From the NCBI RefSeq assembly GCF_027557445.1, contig NZ_CP106841.1, forward strand, positions 2,404,001 to 2,468,000: a stretch of 64,000 bases of DNA, read 5' to 3'. The stretch is from Paenalcaligenes faecalis. Lineage in GTDB: Bacteria > Pseudomonadota > Gammaproteobacteria > Burkholderiales > Burkholderiaceae_B. Of this stretch, positions 8,394 through 17,787 are shown piece by piece (position 1 is the stretch's first letter; each line of letters starts with the position of its first letter). The notes under the pieces are model-generated. The model saw only the letters and a list, made by a program, of their open reading frames with translations, was not told the origin of the DNA and made no database searches. Both the position numbers and the translations under genes were made by a program.

Positions 8394-8753
8394 ATGACCA
8401 ACCCAACTCCAACTCCTGTAGTCCAGCCTCAAAATAACCATCGTCAACTAACCATTATTATGTACGCCTTATATGGTGCTGGTTACTTTTTAGGTGGGAT
8501 TACAACTATCATTGCGATTATCATGAACTATATAAAACGTTCTGAAATCACTGACCCTGTACTAGCTAGTCATATTACATGGCAAATCCGCACATTTTGG
8601 ATTACTTTGGGTGTCGCTATCCTAGGTGCAGTCACCACTGTTATTATAATCGGTTTCCCTATCTTAATCGGTATATGTATCTGGAACATCTATCGCTTAG
8701 TGCGCGGGCTATTAGCCGTTCTTGATAACAAACCGATGCCTACACCAAAATAA
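8394..8753 (+). CDS. Small membrane protein, DUF4870-like
   Basis: The 119-residue protein has a proline-rich cytoplasmic start, then three predicted hydrophobic segments (about 20-45, 68-85 and 85-108). The order, and the 'YALYGAGYFLGGITTIIAII' opening helix, resemble the DUF4870/Tic20-like family of small inner-membrane proteins. Its function is unknown. It sits 14 bases ahead of pgi and in the same direction, so they may be cotranscribed. Confidence 0.65.
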   Translation: MTNPTPTPVVQPQNNHRQLTIIMYALYGAGYFLGGITTIIAIIMNYIKRSEITDPVLASHITWQIRTFWITLGVAILGAVTTVIIIGFPILIGICIWNIYRLVRGLLAVLDNKPMPTPK

Positions 8754-8767
8754 TTAGTTTATTACGC

Positions 8768-10318
8768 ATGCCCCTCTTACCATTAACCCAACTTCCAGCA
8801 TGGCCTGCTTTTGAGCAGGCCGTATTACATGCTCGACCTGATTTAAACCAGCTACGCCTTATCGAGGCAGCCGGTTTATCTTTAGACTTTAGCGGGCAAC
8901 GGCATAGCAACGACTATCAATCAGCCGCCGAACAGCTCTTAGCACAACGTAATTTCGCCGAGCAACGCCAAGTACTCCTTAGCGGTGGGATTGCTAATCC
9001 CACCGAGAACCGAGCCGCTTGGCATAATCTCTTGCGTACTCCTGCTGCTACGGCTGAGGTCATTCACGAACGAGAGCGTCTAAATGCCTTTATTCGTGAT
9101 GCCGATTTAGGTAGACGCTGGCGACATATAGTGCATATAGGGATAGGAGGTAGTGACTGGGGCGTGCGACTCAGTGTAGGTGCTTTTGGTTATACAAAAT
9201 TGTGGCGTAATGTACGCTTTGTGGCCAATATTGATGGTCACGCCATCGAGGCCGGTCTAGCCGACCTAAACCCCCATGACACCCTAATCGTGGTCGCCTC
9301 TAAATCCTTTACTACTGCTGAAACCTTACAAAATGGTCAACGCGCTTTAGAGTGGCTACAAGCTGCTGGCGTAAAAAAACCCTTTGAGCAACTGGTTGCT
9401 ATCACAGCTCGCCCTGACCGAGCCGCCAAATGGGGCATCGCCCAAAACCACATATTCAAACTTTGGGATTGGGTAGGTGGGCGCTTCTCTCTCTGGTCTA
9501 GTGTCGGATTAACCACAGCCCTTAGTGTCAGCGCTGACGTAGTCGCAGGCATGCACTCCGGTGCTGCGGCTATGGACAAACACTTTGAAACCGCACCTTT
9601 TGATTCCAATGCGCCTATTCAAATGGCACTACACGGTATAGCGAACCGTAGTATTTTAGGAATTGGCTCGTTAAATATCGCCCCTTATGACTCTCGCCTC
9701 GCCTACTTGGTTCCATATATTCAACAACTAGAAATGGAATCTCTAGGTAAATCGGTAGATGTGACAGGTAACCCAGTACCAGTACCTACAGGCCCCGTCG
9801 TCTGGGGCATGCCAGGGACAGATGCGCAGCATACGTTTTTCCAATGGCTACACCAAGGCAGTGATGGTGCTGCAGTTGACTTCATCATGTGTCAACAAGC
9901 CGACCACCGTTGGCACAATCATCACCAAAGCCTCATTGCAAACTGCTTAGCACAACGCGAAGCCATGTTACGTGGCAAAAGTATAGATCAAGCCTACGAA
10001 GAATGTATCTCACAGGGCCATGACCCAGAAGAGTCCAAATGGTTAGCCAAACATCGGACCCATCAGGGCGGTCGACCCAATACCCTGATTGTTTTACCGC
10101 GCTTATCCCCCTACCATTTGGGGGCTTTGCTGGCCTTATACGAACATAAAGTCTTTGTTCAAGGTGTAATTTGGGGTATTAATCCCTTTGATCAATGGGG
10201 CGTAGAGTACGGTAAAAACTTAGCCTCTGACATCATTAATGAGCTTAATAATCAACCCTGTGCTAAACAACACGACACTTCGACTAGTTACTGGATAAAT
10301 CTACTCAAGGCAAACTAA
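8768..10318 (+). CDS. pgi: Glucose-6-phosphate isomerase
   Basis: The 516-residue protein is a phosphoglucose isomerase, interconverting glucose 6-phosphate and fructose 6-phosphate in the cytoplasm. Recognisable parts are the phosphate-binding 'SKSFTTAET', the family signature region with 'MESLGKSVDVTG' containing the catalytic Glu, 'FFQWLHQGSDG' with the catalytic His, and 'QWGVEYGK' with the C-terminal Lys. It is somewhat shorter than the E. coli enzyme (549 residues), mainly at the N terminus, which is usual in beta-proteobacteria. It is followed by a strong terminator shared with the convergent acnA. Confidence 0.97.
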   Translation: MPLLPLTQLPAWPAFEQAVLHARPDLNQLRLIEAAGLSLDFSGQRHSNDYQSAAEQLLAQRNFAEQRQVLLSGGIANPTENRAAWHNLLRTPAATAEVIHERERLNAFIRDADLGRRWRHIVHIGIGGSDWGVRLSVGAFGYTKLWRNVRFVANIDGHAIEAGLADLNPHDTLIVVASKSFTTAETLQNGQRALEWLQAAGVKKPFEQLVAITARPDRAAKWGIAQNHIFKLWDWVGGRFSLWSSVGLTTALSVSADVVAGMHSGAAAMDKHFETAPFDSNAPIQMALHGIANRSILGIGSLNIAPYDSRLAYLVPYIQQLEMESLGKSVDVTGNPVPVPTGPVVWGMPGTDAQHTFFQWLHQGSDGAAVDFIMCQQADHRWHNHHQSLIANCLAQREAMLRGKSIDQAYEECISQGHDPEESKWLAKHRTHQGGRPNTLIVLPRLSPYHLGALLALYEHKVFVQGVIWGINPFDQWGVEYGKNLASDIINELNNQPCAKQHDTSTSYWINLLKAN

Positions 10319-10345
10319 GGCTGCAAAACAAATAGACGATATAAC

Positions 10346-10380
10346 AAAAAAGGGAAGCAATTATATTGCTTCCCTTTTTT
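10346..10380. terminator. Bidirectional terminator between pgi and acnA
   Basis: A perfect hairpin with 15-base arms (AAAAAAGGGAAGCAA and its complement) around a five-base loop, flanked by A and T runs. It serves pgi on the plus strand and acnA on the minus strand. Confidence 0.93.
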
Positions 10381-10401
10381 ATCAATAAGCTCGTTAATAC
10401 A

Positions 10402-13152
10402 TTACGCCATCAAGCCCCGCAATACATATTGCATAATCCCACCATGACGGTAATACTCCGCCTCTGAAGGGGTATCAATACGTACAATGGCCTCAAAACA
10501 AATATCTCCGGCTTTCACTTGTACTGTTTTAGGAATCAGCCCCTGATTTAATTCGGTAATTCCCGTAATTTCAAATACCTCATCACCAAGCAAATCAAGA
10601 GTTGTGGCATTTTGCCCATCAGGAAACTGCAAAGGCAACACACCCATTCCTAATAAATTAGACCGATGAATACGCTCGTAAGATTCAGCAATGACAGCAC
10701 GTACCCCCAACAATACCGTGCCTTTAGCCGCCCAATCCCGAGAAGATCCCGAACCATATTCTTTACCTGCCAAAATCACCAATGGCGTGTTTTGTTCAAT
10801 GTAATGACGAGAAGCATCATAAATCGTCGAAATAGGTGCCCCGGCTTGGGTAAAATCACGGGTATATCCACCCTCTGTGCCAGGTGCTAATTGATTTCTC
10901 AAACGCACATTCGCAAAGGTACCGCGAATCATCACCTCATGGTTACCACGTCGTGACCCATACGAGTTGAAGTCCGCAGGATCAATCCCATGTTGGCCTA
11001 GATACAAGGCTGCAGGCGTCATTTTTGCAATGGCCCCTGCTGGACTAATGTGGTCTGTCGTGACGGAATCACCTAGTTTTGCCAACACTCTCGCCCCATG
11101 AATATCTTGGACGGGCACAGGCTGCGCAGGCATATTTTCAAAATAAGGCGGGTGGCGTACATAGGTTGACTGCATATCCCAATCAAACTGCTCGCTTTTC
11201 GGAGTCGGTAGCTGTTGCCAACGCTCATCCCCGGCAAAAACGTCTTGATAGCCACGACTATACATATCATCAGTAATCGCTAACTCAATCACTGATTGAA
11301 TCTCGGCGGTGGTAGGCCAAAGATCCGCCAAATACACTGGATGACCGTTTTGATCGGTTGCTAAGGCGTCATTTTGTAGGTCAATATCCATCGTCCCTGC
11401 AATCGCATACGCCACGACCAAAGGGGGAGACATCAAGTAATTCATTTTAACTTGGGGATGAATACGGCCCTCAAAGTTTCGGTTTCCGGATAAAACAGAC
11501 ACTACCGTTAAATCCTTATCGTCCACTGCTGCAGCGACCTCAGGAATTAATGGCCCCGAGTTCCCTATACACGTAGTACAACCATAACCAACTAAATTAA
11601 AACCTAAGGCATCTAGATAAGGCGTTAACCCAGCCCGATTGTAATAATCAGTCACAACTCTAGACCCTGGGGCTAGGCTAGTTTTCACCCAAGGCTTTCT
11701 GGTTAAGCCTTTCTCGTGGGCTTTTTTAGCAACTAATGCCGCAGCAATCATCACACTAGGATTAGAGGTATTAGTACACGAGGTAATGGCGGCAATCACC
11801 ACAGCACCGTCGCCTAGTTCATATTGGGCCTCAGCAGTGCTTACCTGTGCAACATGCGTGGTTTTTACGGGTTCTTCTTGGGTTGGTACATCCGAGGCAG
11901 GGAATGACTCTTTCAGTGACTCATCATAATCGACCTGTTTTTGTGAGCCTTGCATTTCGGATAGTTCTTTACGAAATGCAGACTGTGCTGAACTAAGTGG
12001 CACACGATCCTGTGGACGTTTGGGCCCTGCAATAGAAGGCACAATCGTAGACAAGTCCAACTCTAAACGCTCTGAGTAAACCGGCTCATGATCTGGGTCA
12101 TGCCAGAGTCCTTGTGCCTTTGCGTAAGCCTCGACCAAGGCAATTTGCTCTTCGGAACGCCCCGTTAATCGCATATAACGAGTGGTTTCCTCATCAATGG
12201 GGAACATGGATACCGTAGAACCATATTCTGGGCTCATATTGCCTATGGTTGCGCGATTAGCCAATGGCACTGCGCTTACTCCTGGTCCATAAAATTCGAC
12301 AAATTTACCTACCACCCCATGAGTCCGTAGCATTTCTGTGATGGTTAACACAAGGTCGGTAGCTGTGACTGCATCAGGTAAGGTGCCACTAAGTTTGAAC
12401 CCAACTACCCGAGGAATCAACATAGAAATGGGCTGCCCTAACATCGCTGCCTCGGCCTCAATGCCCCCGACTCCCCATGCCACCACACCTAACCCATTCA
12501 CCATTGGTGTATGCGAATCTGTTCCCACACAGGTATCTGGATACGCCGAAACGACGCCATTCTCATCGTTAGTAAAAACTACCCGAGATAAATGCTCAAG
12601 GTTTACCTGATGCACAATACCCGTACCTGGAGGCACCACTTTAAAATTATCAAAAGCATCCTGCCCCCAACGTAAGAATTGATACCGTTCTACGTTACGT
12701 TGATATTCAATCTCTACGTTACGCTGGAAGGATTGATTATGAGCAAAATCATCCACAATGACAGAGTGGTCGATCACGAGTTCAACCGGTACTAATGGAT
12801 TGATACGCTGAGGGTTCCCCCCTAAACGAGCCATCGCCTCACGCATAGCGGCTAGATCCACTACCGCGGGAACCCCTGTGAAGTCTTGTAAGACCACACG
12901 CGCCGGACTAAATGCTATCTCATGATCGGGAGCCGCATTCGGGTCCCAGTTAGCTAAGAATCGAATATCATCTGCCGTCACGTTCACACCGTCTTCGGTG
13001 CGAAGTAAGTTTTCTAGGAGAATTTTTAAACCATAAGGCAGGCGATTTACATCCATGCCCTGATTTTGAAGTGCAGAAAGCTGAAAAATCTGATAGGTCT
13101 GCGCGCCCACAGAGAGGGGTTGGCGAGACATAAAGCTGTTTGGGTGTGACAT
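10402..13152 (-). CDS. acnA: Aconitate hydratase A
   Basis: The 916-residue protein is a full-length AcnA/IRP-type aconitase interconverting citrate and isocitrate in the TCA cycle. The [4Fe-4S] ligands are visible in '[10 protein letters not shown]' and '[14 protein letters not shown]'. The swivel domain motif '[15 protein letters not shown]' and the C-terminal '[14 protein letters not shown]' are also present. An insert of about 70 residues around 375-445 (acidic, lysine-rich) separates domains, as in other AcnA proteins. The start is fixed by an AAGGAGG site ten bases upstream. No other TCA genes adjoin it. Confidence 0.97.
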   Translation of the reverse strand: MSHPNSFMSRQPLSVGAQTYQIFQLSALQNQGMDVNRLPYGLKILLENLLRTEDGVNVTADDIRFLANWDPNAAPDHEIAFSPARVVLQDFTGVPAVVDLAAMREAMARLGGNPQRINPLVPVELVIDHSVIVDDFAHNQSFQRNVEIEYQRNVERYQFLRWGQDAFDNFKVVPPGTGIVHQVNLEHLSRVVFTNDENGVVSAYPDTCVGTDSHTPMVNGLGVVAWGVGGIEAEAAMLGQPISMLIPRVVGFKLSGTLPDAVTATDLVLTITEMLRTHGVVGKFVEFYGPGVSAVPLANRATIGNMSPEYGSTVSMFPIDEETTRYMRLTGRSEEQIALVEAYAKAQGLWHDPDHEPVYSERLELDLSTIVPSIAGPKRPQDRVPLSSAQSAFRKELSEMQGSQKQVDYDESLKESFPASDVPTQEEPVKTTHVAQVSTAEAQYELGDGAVVIAAITSCTNTSNPSVMIAAALVAKKAHEKGLTRKPWVKTSLAPGSRVVTDYYNRAGLTPYLDALGFNLVGYGCTTCIGNSGPLIPEVAAAVDDKDLTVVSVLSGNRNFEGRIHPQVKMNYLMSPPLVVAYAIAGTMDIDLQNDALATDQNGHPVYLADLWPTTAEIQSVIELAITDDMYSRGYQDVFAGDERWQQLPTPKSEQFDWDMQSTYVRHPPYFENMPAQPVPVQDIHGARVLAKLGDSVTTDHISPAGAIAKMTPAALYLGQHGIDPADFNSYGSRRGNHEVMIRGTFANVRLRNQLAPGTEGGYTRDFTQAGAPISTIYDASRHYIEQNTPLVILAGKEYGSGSSRDWAAKGTVLLGVRAVIAESYERIHRSNLLGMGVLPLQFPDGQNATTLDLLGDEVFEITGITELNQGLIPKTVQVKAGDICFEAIVRIDTPSEAEYYRHGGIMQYVLRGLMA

Positions 13153-13317
13153 ATAAAAACCTCCTTGTTAGTTGGTGAACGCCGTTTACGCAGCTGCCCC
13201 TAACCACAAGCCGCTGCGTGCTACAGCGTGATACGTCATCCCCCATCATACACGGTTCACGCCAAATACTGGTTTCAATTGTATTTGACCGTAAATGATG
13301 CGCTCGATTACTTTTAA

Positions 13318-14010
13318 TCAAGGTACAAGAATACGTGCCACACTTTCATTACTCCCTTTAGGTGCCGTATCACTGTTTTTCACAGTGACAAATATAGTTC
13401 CTAGTTGATTATCAATCTTAGGCGTATTCGGATGCGCTGGTAGGGCGATTGTTTGCAATAATCGATCGTCATTATTTCGATCATAAATCGTCACTGTTCC
13501 TGAACCTCTATTCGTGACCACCAGGCGATTATTTTTTTCATCTAACGCTAAATTGACTGGGCCTGTATCCGTAGGAATACTTTTCTCTATACGTCCATCT
13601 TCGGGGTTAATCACCACCACACGATTCCCTTTACCACGTTGTTGATACGGTAATTTAGCTAATTTTTCGCGTACCTGATTCACGTTTTCTGCGCCTTGAT
13701 CCACCGCTAAAATACGATTAGTGCGTTTATCAAAGGCAAGATTAAGCAATTGATCGGCCTGCACCTCTACCACGGAGTCCACCGACAAGGTCTGTGTATC
13801 AATGGTATAGAGCTGTCCTTGCATATTAGAGACATACAGCTTGCCCCTCGCCTCATCCAAGGTCACACCAGAAGCCCCAAAACCAAAGTCAGGAATCACC
13901 GTCTCCACAGTTAATGTGTCTGTTCGCATCACATACAAAGCACTGTCGTTAATCCAAATACCTGGCGCAAACAAGCGATTATTTTTTTTATCGACCACAA
14001 GCTCTCGTAA
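13318..14010 (-). pseudogene. YncE-like beta-propeller protein, 5' end missing
   Basis: The 226 residues from the first ATG are repeats of a six- or seven-bladed propeller of the YncE/YVTN type ('GKLYVSNMQGQLYTIDTQT', 'NRLVVTNRGSGTVTIYDRN'). Normal members are periplasmic, about 330-360 residues long, with a signal peptide. Here no signal peptide and no first blades are present. The frame stays open upstream for a few dozen codons but soon loses family character near 14010, where an unrelated coding fragment on the other strand begins. I read it as a gene decapitated by a rearrangement. E. coli yncE is iron (Fur) regulated, which fits the Fur-like site found at 17621. Confidence 0.65.
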
Positions 14011-14012
14011 AA

Positions 14013-14192
14013 AATCGGGTTGATGGTGAAATCTTAGCGTATGAGGTGGTGGCAGATCGCATTCGTGAAGCTTTACAGGAGATTAATCAAAACACCGCTT
14101 GGCGTTTGTACACTCATAATCTTGCGAAAGAGGCGCAAATAGAAGGTTTTAATTACGAAGAGTTTTTCGATGAGAATGTGTTATTAGGCTAA
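14013..14192 (+). pseudogene. C-terminal remnant of an unidentified gene
   Basis: An open frame without start codon encodes 59 residues ending at TAA 14190-14192. The composition is charged and helical ('VVADRIREALQEINQNTAW'), and codon use looks like real coding sequence. It runs into the 3' end of the Crp/Fnr gene on the other strand, overlapping it by nine bases. I do not recognise the family. It is best read as the tail of a gene carried in with the neighbouring metal-ATPase module and cut at about 14010. Confidence 0.45.
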
Positions 14193-14900
14193 TAACAACG
14201 CATCTAAATTTAAAACCGTGATTTGTCTCTGTCCTGTTTGCTCAATCCATCCCGCGGCTTCAAATTCACTGAATCTGCGGCTCAGCGTTTCGGGCGTGGT
14301 GCCTAGATAAGAAGCCAAATCTTTACGGGAAATGGGCAGGGAAAAGGTATAAGCGTTCTCTTTCTCGACCAAATCCGCCAAATATTGCGCAATGCGGGTG
14401 TTAATGCTCTCTGTGGCAATAGCTGTGGTTTGGCTTTCACTCATATTTAAGCGTTTTGAGATTTCCTTCAACACGTGCAAGCTAATGGTTGGGTATTGCA
14501 GTAAAAGCTGGCTCACATCAGAGCGACTAATAGTACAAATGTGTGAGGTTTCAGTGACTTCCGCATAGGAGTCGTGCTTGGTTTCTGAAAATAACGCCAG
14601 CTCACCACTAAAGTCACCCGGAAGCAAAATACGTACTAATTGCTCTTTGCCGGTTTTAGATAAACGGTAAACTTTAACTCTGCCCTTATGCACAATAAAT
14701 AACTGCTCAGAGCGCTCGCCGCTGCGGTGTATGAATTGCCCGCTCTCATAAGTACGCATGTTGGCTTTTTCGGCGATTACCGTTAGCTCTTCATAAGGTA
14801 AATGATTAAAAATGGGTACCCGTGAGACGCATAAAGAATGTAAAGCGACAGTAGTATCTGTCGCTTTTTCAAAATGAGAAGTGGAGTTGTTATGATTCAT
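14184..14900 (-). CDS. Crp/Fnr-family regulator, FLP-like
   Basis: The 238-residue protein has a cyclic-nucleotide-binding-like domain (about 30-150) and a C-terminal winged helix ('SRKDLASYLGTTPETLSRRF', about 190-210). It lacks the four-cysteine FNR cluster but has Cys24 and Cys122, 98 residues apart. In lactic acid bacteria, FLP proteins use two cysteines about this far apart as a thiol/disulfide switch, and flp genes lie beside metal transport genes. Here too it follows, with an 11-base overlap, a metal P-type ATPase gene, so redox- or metal-dependent control of the operon is a reasonable inference. Confidence 0.78.
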   Translation of the reverse strand: MNHNNSTSHFEKATDTTVALHSLCVSRVPIFNHLPYEELTVIAEKANMRTYESGQFIHRSGERSEQLFIVHKGRVKVYRLSKTGKEQLVRILLPGDFSGELALFSETKHDSYAEVTETSHICTISRSDVSQLLLQYPTISLHVLKEISKRLNMSESQTTAIATESINTRIAQYLADLVEKENAYTFSLPISRKDLASYLGTTPETLSRRFSEFEAAGWIEQTGQRQITVLNLDALLLA

Positions 14901-16788
14901 GATGATTTAATTTTAATGAATCTGCGCTCTGTGGGAGTTTTTTCTGAGGTGAACGATAACGCACCAACCTTATTGCATTCAGGATCACAACCAAAACACT
15001 AAGCTCATGAATGAGCATACCTGAAGCTAAAAATACTTTTCCTAATAGTACCCCAACTAAAAGGACGATGACTGTGCCTACTGCTATCACGGTGTTTTGT
15101 TTCATGTTGCGCACAGTAGCCTGAGCCAGTGAGTAAGCATGAGCAAATTGATCTAAACGATCAGACATAAGAACAATATCCGCCGTTTCCATAGAAATAT
15201 CAGCTCCCCCAATTCCCATCGCTAAACCAACGTCTGCGGTAGCTAGGGCGGGAGCATCGTTAATACCATCACCGACCATGGCCACCCTATAACCTTCTTT
15301 CTTGAACTGATTAACCCAGCTTACTTTATCTTGAGGCAAGAGTTCAGCGTGTGCGGCATCTAGGCCCAGCTCATCGCCTACCAGCTTAGCTGTATGACGG
15401 TTATCACCAGTGAGCATAATCATTTTTTCTACACCATCACGGCGTAATTGCTTCAGTGCCATTTTAGCTTCGGGTTTGATCTGGTCTGCAATGGAGATGA
15501 TCCCGACAATCTTGTTATTGGTGGCCGCAAAAATGGCGGTATTACCGGCTTTTTCACGTTGAGTGGCATAGGATTCAATGTGCTCATCAATCATGATATT
15601 TTGATCTGCCATGAGCTTACGATTACCAATGACCCAATAATCACCAGCTACCGTTGCCACCATGCCGTTACCTTTGATGATGCGGGCATTTTCTAGCTTT
15701 TCATTGAGAGCTAATTTCCTTTTTTTGGCTTCTGCTACGATGGTTTGACCCAAATGATGTTCTGAAACGGTTTCAGCTTGTGCTACTAGACGAAGTAATT
15801 CATCATCGTTCATTCCCCAGCTTTTGATATCGGTAACTGTGGGCTTACCTTGGGTGAGTGTTCCTGTTTTATCAAAAATAATTAGATTAATTTTTGATAA
15901 GTTTTCCATAATCTCACCCCCTTTAACGAGTACACCATGGCGCGCGCCGTTACCAATACCGGCTACCATAGATACCGGCACAGAGATCACTAAAGCGCCT
16001 GGGCAAGCAATAACTAGGAAGGTAAGAGCGAGTTCTACGTTTTTTGAAAACAAATAAACCAATACAGACATCACCACAATGGATGGCGTATAGATATTGG
16101 CAAATTTATCTAAAAACTTTTGGGCGCGTGTTTTTGTTTCTTGTGCGTCTTCTACCATCTCAATAATTTTAGAGAAAGTAGTGTCATCGCCTACACGATC
16201 AGCTAAAACTTCTATGTAGCCATTATCCACAATGGTGCCACTGTAGACTTGATCATTAAGGGCTTTACTTGCCGGTACGGATTCACCGGTAATGGCCGCC
16301 TCAACAATAAGAGCTTGACCTGAAACAATAGTGCCATCCACAGCCACTCGTTCACCGGAGCGTATTAATACACGGTCGCCTTTGACTAAGTCATCGGCGG
16401 ATATTTTAACGTTCCCCTCAGGCCGTATCACCGTGGCCTCTACAGGTGTCATATCAATCAGGTCCCGCAACGAGGATCGCGTTCTCTCTAGTGTGCGTGT
16501 TTCAAGGTAAGCACCAAAGATGAATAGAAAAGTCACCGCCGCTGACTCCACATATTCACCAATGATAAGAGCACCAATGACGGCGATAGTTACAAGTAAC
16601 TCAATGCTGAAAGCTTTCATGCGTAAGGCTTGAAAAGCTTTAATGGCGATAAAATAGCCCGCAATCAATGTACCCGCTATGAGTGAATAATCTTTCAACG
16701 CTGAGAGATCAGCAAAATGAAAGGCCAGAGCAAGCAGCAACAGGGCACCCGTCACGCTCGCAATATAAGCGTTTTTGATTTGAGACAT
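14890..16788 (-). CDS. Heavy-metal P1B-type ATPase with CPG motif
   Basis: The 632-residue pump has about eight membrane helices, the TGES actuator loop, the phosphorylation motif DKTGT and the hinge 'GDGINDAPALATADVG'. The metal-site motif in helix 6 reads 'ACPGALVIS', not the usual CPC of Cu/Zn/Cd pumps, and the P1B 'SEHP' locus reads 'SEHHLG'. It has no N-terminal metal-binding domain; a separate HMA protein is encoded just upstream. Substrate is therefore uncertain: zinc or cadmium cannot be assumed. The gene is in an operon with the HMA protein before it and the FLP-like regulator after it. Confidence 0.85.
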   Translation of the reverse strand: MSQIKNAYIASVTGALLLLALAFHFADLSALKDYSLIAGTLIAGYFIAIKAFQALRMKAFSIELLVTIAVIGALIIGEYVESAAVTFLFIFGAYLETRTLERTRSSLRDLIDMTPVEATVIRPEGNVKISADDLVKGDRVLIRSGERVAVDGTIVSGQALIVEAAITGESVPASKALNDQVYSGTIVDNGYIEVLADRVGDDTTFSKIIEMVEDAQETKTRAQKFLDKFANIYTPSIVVMSVLVYLFSKNVELALTFLVIACPGALVISVPVSMVAGIGNGARHGVLVKGGEIMENLSKINLIIFDKTGTLTQGKPTVTDIKSWGMNDDELLRLVAQAETVSEHHLGQTIVAEAKKRKLALNEKLENARIIKGNGMVATVAGDYWVIGNRKLMADQNIMIDEHIESYATQREKAGNTAIFAATNNKIVGIISIADQIKPEAKMALKQLRRDGVEKMIMLTGDNRHTAKLVGDELGLDAAHAELLPQDKVSWVNQFKKEGYRVAMVGDGINDAPALATADVGLAMGIGGADISMETADIVLMSDRLDQFAHAYSLAQATVRNMKQNTVIAVGTVIVLLVGVLLGKVFLASGMLIHELSVLVVILNAIRLVRYRSPQKKLPQSADSLKLNHHES

Positions 16789-16830
16789 GATGATATTCCC
16801 AGATAATTAATTCTAGTTGTAAATATAATG

Positions 16831-16860
16831 GCCACTGACTCTTAAAAAGGAATCAGTGGC
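16831..16860 (-). repeat. Intercistronic hairpin between hma and the ATPase gene
   Basis: Arms GCCACTGA and TCAGTGGC enclose a 14-base loop. It lies between the small HMA gene and the ATPase gene without a clear T-run, so it may be an attenuator or an mRNA-stabilising stem rather than a full terminator. Confidence 0.55.
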
Positions 16861-16873
16861 TAATAGCTAGGCA

Positions 16874-17095
16874 TTATGAGATTTTGGTTGATAAGACGGG
16901 GTAGCCAAGACGAGTTAGGTTGTTTTCTATTACCTCTGCACTGGTTTGACTACTGTCAAAACTCACTCGAACCCGGCCTGAGTTAAACATGACCTTAACC
17001 TCTTCAAGACCCTCTATTTTATTTAAGGTACTTTCAATTTTCTTGATGCAAGAAGGACAGCTGAAGGGTTCCATCGTAAAAACGGCTTTTTTCAT
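16874..17095 (-). CDS. Small HMA-domain metal-binding protein
   Basis: The 73-residue protein is one ferredoxin-fold HMA domain. Its metal site is Cys13-Pro-Ser-Cys16 in 'PFSCPSCIKKIE', in the place of the usual M/GxCxxC. It resembles metallochaperones and detached N-terminal domains of P1B ATPases. It is the first gene of a hma-ATPase-flp operon and probably delivers metal to the pump or senses it. A good ribosome site (AGGAG) precedes the ATG. Confidence 0.85.
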   Translation of the reverse strand: MKKAVFTMEPFSCPSCIKKIESTLNKIEGLEEVKVMFNSGRVRVSFDSSQTSAEVIENNLTRLGYPVLSTKIS

Positions 17096-17121
17096 TTCTT
17101 TCTCCTAATAATGAAGTAACA

Positions 17122-17140
17122 GTTTCATCATAGGTGAAAC
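17122..17140. promoter_or_regulatory. Dyad upstream of the metal-pump operon, candidate FLP/Crp operator
   Basis: A perfect inverted repeat, GTTTCA then seven bases then TGAAAC, about 27 bases upstream of the hma start. Crp/Fnr proteins bind dyads with TGA/TCA cores, so autoregulation by the FLP-like protein is plausible. Its closeness to the start codon would fit repression. Confidence 0.45.
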
Positions 17141-17199
17141 CGCTACATTTGAAAATGACCACCGACAAGTTTGGAAAAATATAGTGCTGCAAGTAAGCA

Positions 17200-17619
17200 T
17201 TAAGGCATCAATCCTTGCCCCACTTCCTCCAGCGTGATGCCATCTCGTATATGATAAATGCGCTTAAATGTGGGGATGATTTTTTCATCGTGGGTCACAA
17301 CAATAATGGCGGTTTCATATTTACGGGCCATGTCATTAAGAATACGAATTACCGTCATGGCTCGTTCGGAATCTAAGGGGGCAGTGGGTTCATCGGCTAA
17401 AATTACCGGCGGTCTATTGACCAGACCACGGGCAATAGCCACGCGCTGCTGCTCACCACCGGAAAGCTGAGCGGGCATGGCACTGGCGCGGTGCTGTACA
17501 TCCAAGGCGGTAAGCAACTCTAAGGCTTTGGCACGTGATTCGGTATTTGAAAACCCAGCTAACATGGGCAATAAGGCCACGTTATCGGTGACATCTAAAA
17601 ATGGGATCAGGTAAACCAA
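17200..17619 (-). pseudogene. ABC exporter ATPase, N-terminal third missing
   Basis: The 139 residues are the C-terminal two thirds of a LolD/MacB/DevA-type ATPase. The segment after the Q-loop ('LIPFLDVTDNVALLPML'), the signature 'LSGGEQQRVAIARGL', Walker B 'VILADEP' and the switch His ('VVTHD') are present. Walker A and about 80 residues before it are absent; upstream sequence runs straight into a Fur-like palindrome. No permease partner is nearby. It cannot bind ATP normally and is best read as a truncated remnant. Confidence 0.8.
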
Positions 17620-17620
17620 T

Positions 17621-17655
17621 TATTCCTAAATGACAATCATTCTCATTTAGGAATA
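17621..17655. promoter_or_regulatory. Fur-box-like perfect palindrome, orphan
   Basis: Two 13-base arms (TATTCCTAAATGA and its exact complement) surround CAATCATTC. The core TGACAATCATTCTCA differs from the Fur 7-1-7 consensus (TGATAAT-A/T-ATTATCA) at only a few positions. It lies at the broken end of the ABC ATPase fragment. On the other side an ATG at about 17662 opens only a five-codon frame. It was probably the promoter operator of an iron-regulated gene since deleted. Whether it still controls the thioesterase gene at 17788 is open. Confidence 0.6.
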
Positions 17656-17787
17656 AAGAATATGAGTCAAATGGGATAAACCACCAATTGCATAAACAAC
17701 GCATCCCTCCTACCCTCTTAATAGATCCGCACAACACCTCATCGTGCTACATTAAAATTGATTTTTATTAAAAAAGGTAAGTACCTA

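Noticed and set aside
14890-16788. P-type ATPase as CadA/ZntA
   Set aside because: The CPC and SEHP motifs of that group read CPG and SEHH, and there is no N-terminal metal domain, so a specific symbol is not justified.
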